This document shows, in pieces, positions 7,100 through 15,188 of a DNA stretch of 22,039 bases. This DNA is from Phycisphaerales bacterium (GTDB lineage: Bacteria; Planctomycetota; Phycisphaerae; UBA1845; Fen-1342), in NCBI GenBank assembly GCA_022839625.1, contig JALHJL010000060.1:1-22039 (forward strand), given 5' to 3'. Position 1 is the stretch's first letter, and each line of letters opens with the position of its first letter. The notes beneath the pieces were generated by a model. The model was not told the origin of the DNA and made no database searches. It saw nothing but the letters and a program-made list of their open reading frames with translations. A program made the translations under genes and the position numbers.

Positions 7100-8706
7100 T
7101 GTCCCTCATCACCCCTCGCCGAGATCGCATGGCTGAGTGCCTCGCGCAGCGTGGCCAAACCGCCCTCCGGCGCCACGACCAAGGCGCCCAGTGAGCGCCA
7201 CTCGCCGGAACCTTTTCCAAAAACCACCAGTCGACAATTCGGGGCGAACGCCCGCACTTTCCGGGCCAGGCGCAACGACCGCGGACTAGGTTCGGTCACC
7301 CAGACGTCGATTCGGCCTGGCCCATCGGCCGTCACGGGCTGGATGGTAAACCCCGCGAATGCCAGCAAGGCTTCGAAACAGGCGGCGATCCGGCGGTCAC
7401 GCACCGAGACCGCTGCCGTGGCCTGCGCGTGCGGCGGCGCCGTCTCACTTGGGCTCGCATCGGCCGCTGCCACGGGGAGTTTCAGGACGATTGTCGTTCC
7501 CTTCTTCGGCGCCGATTTGAGTCCGATCGTTCCGCCCACCGAGTGCACGATGCCATGCACCAGCGAGAGGCCCAGCCCGGTCGCTCGTCCGCGGCGCTTC
7601 GTGGTGAAGAACGGATCGAACACGCGGCGGCGGACCTCCGCGGTCATGCCGCAGCCGCTGTCCGTTACGCCGAGATGCACGAATGTCCGATCCTCGCCGG
7701 CGCGGGCCCAGAGCCGGATCGTGCCCTCGCCAGCGATCGCCTCGCTTGCGTTAATGAGCAGATTGAGGACCGCCTGCGTTAGGCGATGGGCGGCCAGACC
7801 GACGGCGGGCAGCGCGTCCGGCACATCGACCTGAAGCTGAACCGGCGCCGGAATGGCACGCTCGAGCACCGTTCGCAGGCGTTCCCACCACTCGCGAATA
7901 TCCGTCACGCCGCGCGCGTCGTCCGGCCCGTCCGGGTCGCGTGCAAACAGCCGCAGGTTGTCGGTCAACTGCTGGAGATAGTCGATGGCCTGTCCAACGG
8001 CGTGAATGTGCATTCCAGCGCTGTCCCCGAGCGCTGCCGATTCGAGAGCCTTGAGATGCCCACGAATCGGGAGTAGCAAATTGTTCAAATCGTGTCCCAG
8101 CCCAGCGACCAGCGTACCGAGGGCGGCCATCTGTTCGCGGCGCTGCAGCGCTTTGTGCGACGTCCTGAGTTCGGCGGCCTGGCTCACAATGATCTTGTCC
8201 GACACATCCTGGCGCAGCGCCCAACCGCGCTCCCGTTGCTGCCGTGATGTCACGCCTCGTACCACGAAAACCCAAGGCGTCGCGTGTTTGTCCGGTTCAC
8301 TCAGCGGGACGGCAGCCAGCTCGAACTCCCGTGTGGCGCGGCCGAATTTCCGCCGGATCGCCCCGACCGTCGCCGGGCTGCTCGCCCGCAGGAGCTCGGC
8401 GAGTCGACCGCGCAGCCCTTTCTCACCGTTGGGCAGCAGCAGCGAAACGAGATCCTTCGCGGCAGCCTCGGACGGATCAAGTCCCGTGAGCGCTCGGGAA
8501 GCGGGGTTGGCAAACAAGACCGGGAGCGCCTTGCCCCGCATCGTCGGCCGCACGGCGCAGACGAAGACGGCGTGCCTGGCACGCTCCAGCGCGTCCTGGA
8601 GCGCTTCGGCGCGGCCCGGCGGCATGGCAGCTCTTGCTGCTGACGGCCGCGATCGCCGACGACCGCTCGGACCACTGGTAGGACGCCACTTTGCTGACGA
8701 TTTCAT
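7096..8706 (-). CDS. Soluble histidine kinase with a pseudo-receiver C-terminus
   Basis: The 536-residue protein lacks transmembrane segments. Residues ~30-160 look PAS-like (an LFANPASRALTGLDP stretch). The HisKA-type dimerisation helix has H205 (GLGHDLNNLLLPIRG). The ATPase domain shows NLLINASEAI, DSGCGM, FDPFFTTK and TGLGLSLVHGIV. The last 105 or so residues resemble the alternating strand-helix layout of a receiver, but the expected acidic pocket, phospho-Asp and lysine are absent (VWVTEPSP and VVAPEGG sit where they would be). ATG 8706 was chosen because GAGG lies 8 nt upstream and a good promoter lies at 8755-8784; the longer open frame to 8784 would begin inside the -35 box. The stop overlaps the response-regulator start (ATGA), marking the pair as one operon. 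Confidence 0.93.
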   Translation of the reverse strand: MKSSAKWRPTSGPSGRRRSRPSAARAAMPPGRAEALQDALERARHAVFVCAVRPTMRGKALPVLFANPASRALTGLDPSEAAAKDLVSLLLPNGEKGLRGRLAELLRASSPATVGAIRRKFGRATREFELAAVPLSEPDKHATPWVFVVRGVTSRQQRERGWALRQDVSDKIIVSQAAELRTSHKALQRREQMAALGTLVAGLGHDLNNLLLPIRGHLKALESAALGDSAGMHIHAVGQAIDYLQQLTDNLRLFARDPDGPDDARGVTDIREWWERLRTVLERAIPAPVQLQVDVPDALPAVGLAAHRLTQAVLNLLINASEAIAGEGTIRLWARAGEDRTFVHLGVTDSGCGMTAEVRRRVFDPFFTTKRRGRATGLGLSLVHGIVHSVGGTIGLKSAPKKGTTIVLKLPVAAADASPSETAPPHAQATAAVSVRDRRIAACFEALLAFAGFTIQPVTADGPGRIDVWVTEPSPRSLRLARKVRAFAPNCRLVVFGKGSGEWRSLGALVVAPEGGLATLREALSHAISARGDEGQ

Positions 8707-8754
8707 CGTACGGCCTCGATCACACCGCGCTCCCTGAGTACCGCTGCCTGCTGC

Positions 8755-8784
8755 ATTATGCGCGAACCAAACAACGTGCGTCAA
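8755..8784 (-). promoter_or_regulatory. Sigma70-like promoter for the kinase/regulator operon
   Basis: On the minus strand TTGACG (8784-8779) and CATAAT (8760-8755) are separated by 18 bp. The predicted RNA start near 8748 gives a leader of about 42 nt before ATG 8706. Five of six bases match the consensus in each box, which stands out in this GC-rich DNA. Confidence 0.6.
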
Positions 8785-9250
8785 CGACGGGAGTGCGTCC
8801 TGCTCACACGATCCGCGCCGGCCTGAACGGTCAGAAACGCGGCGGCAGTGGGCTTGTGCCAGGGAGCGGTGCGCCGGATGAGGAGCTCGTCAAGCCCGCG
8901 TGAGTCAGAACGGCGGACGCGAACCAGTTGTGCCGCGTCACGGGGATGCGCCCAGGACCGGACGTCCACGGCGACCGCGCCACACTCGGAGCCGCTTCGA
9001 TCTCAGCAATTCGCAGTACGCGCGGTCGCGCCGGCGCCCAGTCGCGCGCCCGTCCGCAGGCCGACAATACTTCCGTTTCCCAATAGTAAGCATACCCCCG
9101 GAACGCTTCAATAAGACTGTGCGGGCAACTTCGCGCCGCTGGCGCTGCCCGCGCGACGTCCCTCCCAGCGGCTGGTCGGTCCGAGACGCCGGCAGCCCGC
9201 GAAGGATGTGACAAGGCATTCGCCGCCTCGGCGGCCAGAAAGGAACCATC
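8785..9250. other. Divergent intergenic region between the kinase and the envelope cluster
   Basis: Together with the kinase promoter this makes a gap of more than 500 bp between divergent genes. Short open frames on both strands are arginine- and proline-rich and have no ribosome-binding sites. A perfect GCCGCC-TC-GGCGGC dyad at 9222-9235 sits immediately before the Shine-Dalgarno of the next gene and could shape its translation. I cannot identify a clear promoter for the plus-strand cluster here. Confidence 0.5.
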
Positions 9251-9622
9251 ATGCACAAGCAAGTAATCGAGGCGGCCCTGGTCGCCTTGCTGTCCCTCGT
9301 CGCAGTCGGCGCCTTGGTGGGATGCGATCGGAACGACGCCAGGACGGCTGGAAACAGCGTCGAGAAGGCGGCCGACAAGGCTGGCGACGCGGTGGACAAG
9401 GGGTTGAACCAGGCCGGCTCCGCTGTGAACACCGCGATCAACGCCGCCAATGACGCCGGGCGAGTGGCCGTCGATAAGACGAAGAGCGCCACGACGCAGG
9501 CCGCCGCGGCGGTCGGACAGGCGGCCGAGGCATCCGGCGAAGCGCTGGGCGAAGCCGGGCACAAGGTGAACGAGTTTCTCTCCCCCGCGACCGCTCCCGC
9601 AAGTCAGACAAGTGAGAAGTGA
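9251..9622 (+). CDS. Alanine-rich amphipathic-helix lipoprotein
   Basis: The 123-residue product begins with a lipoprotein signal peptide ending in a lipobox (ALVGC, Cys at about residue 25). The mature part is almost entirely Ala/Lys/Asp/Gly-rich repeats of the type KAADKAGDAVDKGLNQAG, which predict long amphipathic helices reminiscent of LEA- or apolipoprotein-like stress proteins; that comparison is only by composition. ATG 9251 has GAAAGGAA 6-8 nt upstream. It is the first gene of the plus-strand envelope cluster and diverges from the two-component operon. No enzymatic motif is visible. Confidence 0.85.
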   Translation: MHKQVIEAALVALLSLVAVGALVGCDRNDARTAGNSVEKAADKAGDAVDKGLNQAGSAVNTAINAANDAGRVAVDKTKSATTQAAAAVGQAAEASGEALGEAGHKVNEFLSPATAPASQTSEK

Positions 9623-9623
9623 G

Positions 9624-9839
9624 ATGATCGTCAGTCGTGGGCTAGACTCACAATCTGGTGCGGAAGACGTGGTTCACGGCCCGGCTTGTCAGAAGGCCTT
9701 GGACGCCTGGGAGAACGACGGGGGCTATGTTGCGCCGCAAGGAAACGGTGGGCGAAGCCTGGGGCGGCAAGCGAACGAGCCCGCCGGCCATGAGCATGAA
9801 CCCCGTATCACGGTGACCTTGTCGACGAAAGTCGTCTGA
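9624..9839 (+). CDS. Small hypothetical protein
   Basis: ATG 9624 lies directly after the lipoprotein stop (9620-9622) and opens a 71-codon frame ending at TGA 9837-9839, immediately before the slipin ribosome-binding site. A weak AAGTGAG precedes the start. The product is soluble and polar; its middle reads ALDAWENDGGYVAP, a W-E-N/D-G-G motif I associate with short uncharacterised bacterial proteins, but I cannot name a family. Tight packing between two well-supported genes favours real coding. Confidence 0.5.
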   Translation: MIVSRGLDSQSGAEDVVHGPACQKALDAWENDGGYVAPQGNGGRSLGRQANEPAGHEHEPRITVTLSTKVV

Positions 9840-9852
9840 AAGGAGAATCCCC

Positions 9853-10839
9853 CTGGGCTTTATTGTGTACGTCCTTTTTCTGGCGGTCGTGGTTCCGGTA
9901 GTCGGTTTTCTGGCCGGCATCCGGGTTGTGCGCCCTACGCACAAGGGACTGGTGGAGCGGCTCGGCAAGTACCGGCGCTTCGCGAGTCCCGGCTTCAACT
10001 GGATCATCCCGGTCATAGACCGGATGATCCAGGTCAATACGACGGAACAGATGGTGGACGCCCAGCCGCAGGAGATCATTACCAACGACAATCTCAACGC
10101 CCGGGTGGACGCCCAAGTCTACTTCAAGGTGAAGGACGACGAGGCCAGCGTCAAGAGCTCTCAGTACCATGTCAACAATTACAAGAATCAGATTGTCAAC
10201 CTGGCGCGCACGACCCTCCGCAACATCATCGGCACGTTGACCCTGAAATCCGCCAACAGCGAGCGCGACAACATCAACGGCGCGCTCCTGACGACGTTGA
10301 GCAAAGAAACCATGAGCTGGGGGATGGCGATCGTCAGGACCGAGCTGAAGGAGATCGACCCTCCCAAGGACGTCCAGGAGACGATGAACAAGGTGGTCAA
10401 AGCCGAAAACGAGAAGGTCGCCGCCTTGGATTTTGCCAACGCGGTTGAGAGGCAGGCGGATGGCGAAAAACGCGCGGCGATTAAGCGGGCCGAGGGCATC
10501 AAGCAGGCCAAAATCCTCGCGGCGGAGGGTGAGGCCCAGGCGATCAGGCTCGTCAACGAGGCGGCCAACACGTACTTCGTGGGAAACGCGCAGCTCCTGA
10601 GGAAGTTGGAGGCCCTCGAGAAATCCATGAGCCATAACGCCAAGATCGTCATTCCGTCCGGCTCTGAACTCGTCAATGTGATCGGGGAACTGGCGGGCGT
10701 CGTGCCGCTGCCCGAAGCAGCCCGAGGACGCACCACCGAAGAGGAACGGCAGCGCCTGGCGGTACTGGCGCAGGTGCCTCAGCGGGATGGCAAGCCTGCG
10801 GCTCTGAGGGAGCGAGACCGACCGCAGCCTGTGCCGTAG
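9853..10839 (+). CDS. Slipin / SPFH (stomatin-prohibitin) family protein, apparent CTG start
   Basis: The 328-residue product has an N-terminal membrane helix (residues ~4-22), then a full SPFH/Band 7 domain with the slipin hallmarks VRPTHKGLVERLGKYRRF, SPGFNWIIPVIDRM, EQMVDAQPQEIIT and NLNARVDAQVYFKVK. A charged coiled-coil flotillin-like region (AERQADGEKRAAIKRAEGIK) and a hydrophobic oligomerisation stretch follow. Slipins scaffold membrane microdomains and often pair with NfeD proteases, but no NfeD gene is adjacent. AAAGGAGA at 9839-9846 is a strong ribosome-binding site, and the in-frame CTG at 9853 lies 6 nt beyond it. The next standard start, GTG 9865, is 18 nt away and would trim the membrane helix slightly. 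I therefore prefer CTG, read as Met, but GTG is possible. Confidence 0.93.
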   Translation: MGFIVYVLFLAVVVPVVGFLAGIRVVRPTHKGLVERLGKYRRFASPGFNWIIPVIDRMIQVNTTEQMVDAQPQEIITNDNLNARVDAQVYFKVKDDEASVKSSQYHVNNYKNQIVNLARTTLRNIIGTLTLKSANSERDNINGALLTTLSKETMSWGMAIVRTELKEIDPPKDVQETMNKVVKAENEKVAALDFANAVERQADGEKRAAIKRAEGIKQAKILAAEGEAQAIRLVNEAANTYFVGNAQLLRKLEALEKSMSHNAKIVIPSGSELVNVIGELAGVVPLPEAARGRTTEEERQRLAVLAQVPQRDGKPAALRERDRPQPVP

Positions 10840-10868
10840 ACGGGGCCGATGAAGAGAGTCGCAAAGCC

Positions 10869-11093
10869 ATGCCTTATGCAGACGCAATCGGACAGACTGA
10901 GACCCAGCGACGCGCCGGCGGCGCGAGCCACGCCGGCGAACAACCGTTCCTGGAGCTCAAGCGCCATCATTCTGACGGCGCCAAACACGTCGTCGGCTCG
11001 ATCGCGGTCAATGCGCAGCACGCCAGCGGTGGCCAATGGCTGGCTCACACCCGAGCGTTCTACGCGGCTGAGTGCAAGGCGGAACGCACATGA
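10869..11093 (+). CDS. Small hypothetical protein
   Basis: A 74-codon frame from ATG 10869 ends at TGA 11091-11093, overlapping the next ATG by 4 bp (ATGA). Third codon positions are GC-rich. The product is hydrophilic, with no signal peptide or membrane segment and no motif I recognise. GAAGAGAG about 11 nt upstream is a poor ribosome-binding site. A competing minus-strand frame covers the same DNA, so coding is likely but not certain; the ATGA coupling to the following frame is the best support. Confidence 0.45.
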   Translation: MPYADAIGQTETQRRAGGASHAGEQPFLELKRHHSDGAKHVVGSIAVNAQHASGGQWLAHTRAFYAAECKAERT

Positions 11094-11350
11094 AGCGGGC
11101 CGGCCAGGGGAAAACCCGACGCCACGGCTCACGTTCCGACGACGGAGTTCGGGACTGTCCGCAGTCCGAGTCGCCGCGCGCGCCGTTTCGCGTCACGATC
11201 CATCCGTTTCATGGTCCGGCGGAGGGCGTGGATGTTACGGATGCGCTGGTAAGCGCGATCGCACTGGTGCTGTGGAAGCTCCACGGCGGCAACGAGCCGG
11301 TCAATCGGCTGGAAGCGACGGTACTGCTTGAGCGCGCCATGGGAAGCTAA
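11090..11350 (+). CDS. Small hypothetical protein
   Basis: The 86-residue product has a basic, low-complexity N-terminus (~1-30) and a more ordered C-terminal half (RVTIHPFHGPAEGVDVTDAL, then ALVLWKLHGG and EATVLLERAMG) that predicts a mixed alpha/beta or helical domain. It overlaps the preceding frame by ATGA. A frame start 18 nt upstream (11072) exists but lacks the coupling. No family is recognised; position in the envelope cluster is the only hint at function. Confidence 0.6.
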   Translation: MKRAGQGKTRRHGSRSDDGVRDCPQSESPRAPFRVTIHPFHGPAEGVDVTDALVSAIALVLWKLHGGNEPVNRLEATVLLERAMGS

Positions 11351-11446
11351 GCTCGGAAAAGGGAAACCAATGGAGCGTGTCAGCACGCAGAGCCCGCCGC
11401 ATGCTTTCCGCAAGAGCGAAAGGACTTACTACAAAGGAGGCAGATC

Positions 11447-12871
11447 GTGAACGTACGCTATGTTCCCCAATGGGGCGTGGTCACGGCACTCGTGATGCTT
11501 GGGACCGGCTTGGGCTGGGAAAGGGCTGCGACCGCACAGGACGGCCGCACGGATGACGAGCAAGGGGTGGAAGTGCTGACGCGCGGCCCGGTGCACGAGG
11601 CCTTCGCCGGAACAGTTACGTTCGATCCCGAACCGGGCATTGATATAAGAAGGGCGCCGCCCGACCCGATCGAGGAGCTGCCGCCCGACCAGCGGCCGGA
11701 CGGGGTCAACGTGGACTGGATTCCCGGCTACTGGGCCTGGGACGACGAGCGGGACGATTTCGTGTGGGTCAGCGGCGTGTGGCGCGCCCTGCCGCCGGGC
11801 CGCGAATGGGTACCCGGCTATTGGGGCAGGTCCGGGCCAGAGTATCAGTGGATCCCCGGGTACTGGGCCGATGCCCAGCGGGACGACGTCGAGTACCTGC
11901 CGGAGCCGCCGGCGACCGTCGAAGTTGGTCCCAACGTCAGCCCGCCCTCGGCCAACCACGCTTGGGTACCGGGCTCATGGGTTTGGTACCAGGGCCGGTA
12001 CACTTGGCGCCCCGGTTACTGGGTGATCATGCGGACGGAATGGGATTGGATCCCGGCCCATTACGTCTGGGCGCCGCGCGGCTACGTTTTCGTCGATGGC
12101 TACTGGGATTATTCGGTCGAGCGGCGCGGCGTGCTGTTCGCTCCAGTCTACTTCAAGTTGAGCGTATACGCCCGGCGCGGCTTCGCGTACTCGCCCGCGA
12201 CGGTGATCAACCTGTCGGCGTTCAGCGACCATCTGTTTGTGCGGCCGCGGTACCACCATTACTACTTCGGCGACTACTACGCTCCGAGCTACCGCGAATC
12301 GGGGTTCCACGCCTCGTTTTCATTCCACTCCAGCCGGCAGGGCTACGACCCGATCTATGCGCACCAACGCTGGCAGCATCGGCAGGACCCCGAGTGGGGC
12401 CGGCGCGTGGAGGCAAACTTCAGCTACCGGCGTGACAATGAGGACGCCCGACCGCGGCGCACGCTGGTGGCCCAGGTGAGCTACAGCAAGAACGAAGCGC
12501 GGCGCGGAGACCGGAGTCTCACGCTCGCCAGCTCCGTCGAACAGTACTCGCGCGACAAAGACAATCGCGTGCGATTCCGGTCCGTGGACAAGGAGGAGCG
12601 GCAACAGGTGGCCCAACGGGGGAAGGAGGTTCAACGCTTCCGCGCGGAACGGCAGCGCGTCGAGACCGGCGCGTCGCTCGAGCGGACCCCGAACCGAGCG
12701 GAACCGCTTCGCCTGAAGGCGCGCCGGTCGCCGATCGCGGCGAAGCCGGCCGAGCAGCTCGGCCAGGACAACTCTCCGCCCACGCGACCGGAACCTCCGC
12801 CGCTGGACCCCAAGGTGGAGCGCAAGCCCAGGAAGAACGTGGAGAAGCGCGAGCGTGTCGGAAGGCCGTAG
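11447..12871 (+). CDS. YXWXGXW-repeat exported protein
   Basis: The 474-residue protein starts with a signal peptide (hydrophobic core ~9-24, likely cleavage near AATAQ). Residues ~85-245 carry at least six aromatic repeats of the W(V/I)PGYW type (for example REWVPGYWG, YQWIPGYWA, YTWRPGYW, FVDGYWDY), the YXWXGXW/WXXGXW repeat found in exported planctomycete and proteobacterial proteins. A His/Tyr-rich middle (~250-310) precedes a long, highly charged Arg/Lys/Glu-rich tail with no Cys. Function is unknown; a cell-envelope structural or surface role is plausible. AAAGGAGG 7 nt upstream of GTG 11447 is one of the best ribosome-binding sites in the window, so expression may be high. Confidence 0.9.
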   Translation: MNVRYVPQWGVVTALVMLGTGLGWERAATAQDGRTDDEQGVEVLTRGPVHEAFAGTVTFDPEPGIDIRRAPPDPIEELPPDQRPDGVNVDWIPGYWAWDDERDDFVWVSGVWRALPPGREWVPGYWGRSGPEYQWIPGYWADAQRDDVEYLPEPPATVEVGPNVSPPSANHAWVPGSWVWYQGRYTWRPGYWVIMRTEWDWIPAHYVWAPRGYVFVDGYWDYSVERRGVLFAPVYFKLSVYARRGFAYSPATVINLSAFSDHLFVRPRYHHYYFGDYYAPSYRESGFHASFSFHSSRQGYDPIYAHQRWQHRQDPEWGRRVEANFSYRRDNEDARPRRTLVAQVSYSKNEARRGDRSLTLASSVEQYSRDKDNRVRFRSVDKEERQQVAQRGKEVQRFRAERQRVETGASLERTPNRAEPLRLKARRSPIAAKPAEQLGQDNSPPTRPEPPPLDPKVERKPRKNVEKRERVGRP

Positions 12872-12926
12872 GTGAAGCGGCCCCAGCACTGGCCCGGTGA
12901 TACAGCATTCACACAGGAGTGTAGTC

Positions 12927-13487
12927 GTGCGAACATTGATATTCATCGCTGCGACCTGTCTGTCGCTGAGCCTGGTCGCCGGCTGTCCCAGGCAGATTGA
13001 CATTGACATCGAGGACATTGCCGCTCGGCTGACCAATGCCGTCGGCCGTATTCAGACCCGGCCGCAGGATCTGCCGGCGGTCCTGGTGCAGGAGGGTCAT
13101 ACGATCCTCATCGACGCCAGCGTGACGATCATCAACGATCCGCTCCGGGACCTCGCCGTCGTCGAGTTGCCCAACCGGACGGTGCTCGGCTTTGAGAACG
13201 ACACTGGCTGGGATATCTACATCCGGTACTACGCCGACGATGAACTACAGGGCGTGTACGTCTACGACGGCGAGGTGCTGCTGCTGGAGTACCCCTGCCT
13301 GGGCGTCGTCGAGCTGATCAGTGAAGACGACGTCGACCCCTACACCGGCGTGCTGGTCGATTCGTTCGATCTAACCGGGGCTGACTTCTTCAATCCCGAG
13401 GACTTCTTTTGCGGTGACGCGCTCATCCTGAACTTCGATCCGTGGACGGTCACCGCCCGCGCGGAGGTTCTCGATCTCGTGCGATGA
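12927..13487 (+). CDS. Hypothetical lipoprotein
   Basis: GTG 12927 is preceded by AGGAG at 7 nt and opens a 186-residue protein whose N-terminus is a lipoprotein signal (TCLSLSLVAGC). An upstream start at 12897 would add ten polar residues in front of the signal peptide and is disfavoured. The mature region is acidic, with predicted beta strands (ILIDASVTIIND, GWDIYIRYYADDELQGVYVY) and few charged basic residues. I recognise no family. It is likely anchored in a membrane facing the periplasm, like several neighbours. Confidence 0.8.
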   Translation: MRTLIFIAATCLSLSLVAGCPRQIDIDIEDIAARLTNAVGRIQTRPQDLPAVLVQEGHTILIDASVTIINDPLRDLAVVELPNRTVLGFENDTGWDIYIRYYADDELQGVYVYDGEVLLLEYPCLGVVELISEDDVDPYTGVLVDSFDLTGADFFNPEDFFCGDALILNFDPWTVTARAEVLDLVR

Positions 13488-13492
13488 CGGGC

Positions 13493-13507
13493 CCGACACG
13501 GTGTCGG
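13493..13507. terminator. Short palindromic hairpin between genes
   Basis: CCGACAC and GTGTCGG flank a single G and can fold as a 6-bp stem with a 3-nt loop. A second, looser pair (AAGAGC 13511-13516 with GCTCTT 13532-13537) follows. No T-run is present, so it may be an attenuator or mRNA-stability element rather than a terminator. Confidence 0.3.
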
Positions 13508-13562
13508 ACCAAGAGCCCTTTGGAAAAGAACGCTCTTCAACAGCCCTACAAGGAAACGAGCC

Positions 13563-14453
13563 GTGGCCAAGCGTGCCTCGCAGTTCAGAATCGCCCTCAT
13601 GGCCGTGGCCGGCGCCGCTCTGGCCGGTATTGTGAACTCCCGCGTGCAGAGCGCCGATTCCAGCATGCCGCTCGCACCGAGCGTTGCATCCACCTTGCGC
13701 GCCGGGATGCCGGGTGCGACGGCGCAGCGCCCGATCATCGACGCGGGGGCGAAGGCGGGGCTGCTCGAATTCGCGCGCCGCGACCCGCGTGGCCTGGTGC
13801 GCCTGGCGCGCGAACGCTGCCAGCGCGAGATCGGAGATTTCCGATGCCTCTTCGTGAAGCAGGAGCGCATAAACGGGAAACTCAAGGAGGTCGAGGAGAT
13901 CGACGCGCGTTACCGCCCGGATCCGCTGAGCGTGTTCATGACCTGGCGGAGCGGCGCCGGCCGGGCCAAACGCGCTCTTTTCATCGACGGTCCGCCGTTT
14001 GTCGACGGCCAGGGGCAGAGACGGGCCCAGGTAGAGCCCGCCGGCGCCCTGATCCGTCTCGTCGTCTCGGACGCGATGGTTCCGATCCACGATGCGCGGG
14101 CGCGGGAGGCCAGCCGGCGCGCCATCGACGAATTCGGGTTCCGCAGCACGTTCCAGATTCTGGAGCGCGTGAACGATTTGGCCGCCGCCCGCAATGAGCT
14201 CGATTTCCGCTACGAGGGCGAGGGCGCGGTCGACGGACGAGCTACGGTGATCCTGGTCCGCCGCCTGCCCGACACCGGGGCCGGCGGGCCGTATCCCGAC
14301 GCGAAGTTGATCCTGCACTTGGATCAGGAATGGCTGCTCCCGACTGCGGTCTACTCTTACACGGACCCTGAAGGCCACGAGCTGCTGGGCAGTTATGTCT
14401 ATACCGAGGTGCAACTCAATCCGGGTCTCAATGAGGACGACTTTCGGTTTTGA
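13563..14453 (+). CDS. DUF1571 family exported protein
   Basis: The 296-residue protein has an N-terminal signal peptide or anchor (ALMAVAGAALAGIV). The central part shows the DUF1571 pattern: DFRCLFVKQERINGKLKEVE, then PLSVFMTWRSGAGRAKRALF with a following D-G pair, and later an LNPGLNEDDFRF end that is typical of the family. DUF1571 proteins are periplasmic proteins of unknown function, frequent in planctomycetes, with a fold likened to lipoprotein-carrier-type beta structures; that comparison is inference. GTG 13563 follows ACAAGGAAACG, a usable ribosome-binding site. Confidence 0.88.
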   Translation: MAKRASQFRIALMAVAGAALAGIVNSRVQSADSSMPLAPSVASTLRAGMPGATAQRPIIDAGAKAGLLEFARRDPRGLVRLARERCQREIGDFRCLFVKQERINGKLKEVEEIDARYRPDPLSVFMTWRSGAGRAKRALFIDGPPFVDGQGQRRAQVEPAGALIRLVVSDAMVPIHDARAREASRRAIDEFGFRSTFQILERVNDLAAARNELDFRYEGEGAVDGRATVILVRRLPDTGAGGPYPDAKLILHLDQEWLLPTAVYSYTDPEGHELLGSYVYTEVQLNPGLNEDDFRF

Positions 14454-14531
14454 ATCGACCCAATTCGTCAATCGTGGTGCAGTCATGATCGATCTCGGCA
14501 AGCAGACCCAGCGGAACGAAAGTGAACGAAC

Positions 14532-14669
14532 ATGAACAAGACCTGGCTCGGCGTCATCGGCGCAATTGTGGTGATCATCCTTCTTGTGTGGCTGCTCTTC
14601 GGAAGCAAGATCAGTTGTCACGAGAGCTTCTGGGACAAGGACAAGCAAGTCATCGAGATCAAGCGCTGA
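14532..14669 (+). CDS. Small single-span membrane protein
   Basis: ATG 14532 to TGA 14667-14669 encodes 45 residues: a single hydrophobic helix (WLGVIGAIVVIILLVWLLFG) with a short cytoplasmic start and a polar, charged tail containing one Cys (KISCHESFWDKDKQVIEIKR). GAAAGTGAAC upstream is a weak ribosome-binding site. Composition, length and position among envelope genes argue for a real small protein. No family is recognised. Confidence 0.65.
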   Translation: MNKTWLGVIGAIVVIILLVWLLFGSKISCHESFWDKDKQVIEIKR

Positions 14670-14720
14670 GCCGGTTCTCATCCCACTGACGGGTTTCGTG
14701 CCATTGAAAGGAGACTCAGA

Positions 14721-15122
14721 ATGAAATGGGTATTTGCAGGCATCGTAATTGCGGCAGCAGTCCTCACGGGCTGCACCAAGAGTAGCGAAGAGGGCGGCCG
14801 AGCCGGGAACGACACGTTTCGGATCGCCGTTCCGGCCCTGGCCACGGACATCAAGCAAGGTGAACTGCAAACGGCTCAACTGACGCTGGAACGCGGCGCC
14901 GGGTTCAAGCAACGGGTCAAGCTGGAGGTGAAAGCGCCTGCCGGCATCCAAGTCGAGCCGAGCAGTGCGACGATCGAGCCGGGCGATAAAGGCGAGGTGC
15001 AGTTGAAGATCACCGCCGCCAAGGATGCGCCCATCGGCGAGTGCAAGATCCAGGTGAAAGGCACGCCGGACAAGGGCGAGCCGACGGAAACGGAAATCAA
15101 AATCACCGTTAGCGCTAAGTGA
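14721..15122 (+). CDS. Ig-like beta-sandwich lipoprotein, copy A
   Basis: The 133-residue product has a lipoprotein signal (AAAVLTGC) and a mature domain of alternating strands (TAQLTLERG, VKLEVKAP, EVQLKITAA, CKIQVKGTP) that predicts a small Ig-like or NEW3-like beta sandwich. It ends in KITVSAK. AAAGGAGA lies 7-9 nt before ATG 14721. The next gene encodes a clear paralogue, about half identical by eye over the mature domain, so the two arose by tandem duplication. A role in binding or stabilising envelope components is a guess. Confidence 0.85.
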   Translation: MKWVFAGIVIAAAVLTGCTKSSEEGGRAGNDTFRIAVPALATDIKQGELQTAQLTLERGAGFKQRVKLEVKAPAGIQVEPSSATIEPGDKGEVQLKITAAKDAPIGECKIQVKGTPDKGEPTETEIKITVSAK

Positions 15123-15188
15123 CGCCGCCGTATTGTAGGCGACGGCTGTGGTTCGTGAACAGAGGTTACCTCTAGAAAAGGGAAAAAG

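Noticed and set aside
8831..9562. 243-codon minus-strand frame covering the 9251 lipoprotein
   Set aside because: It is antisense to a gene with signal peptide, lipobox and ribosome-binding site; the mirror frame is only open because of the alanine-rich codons.
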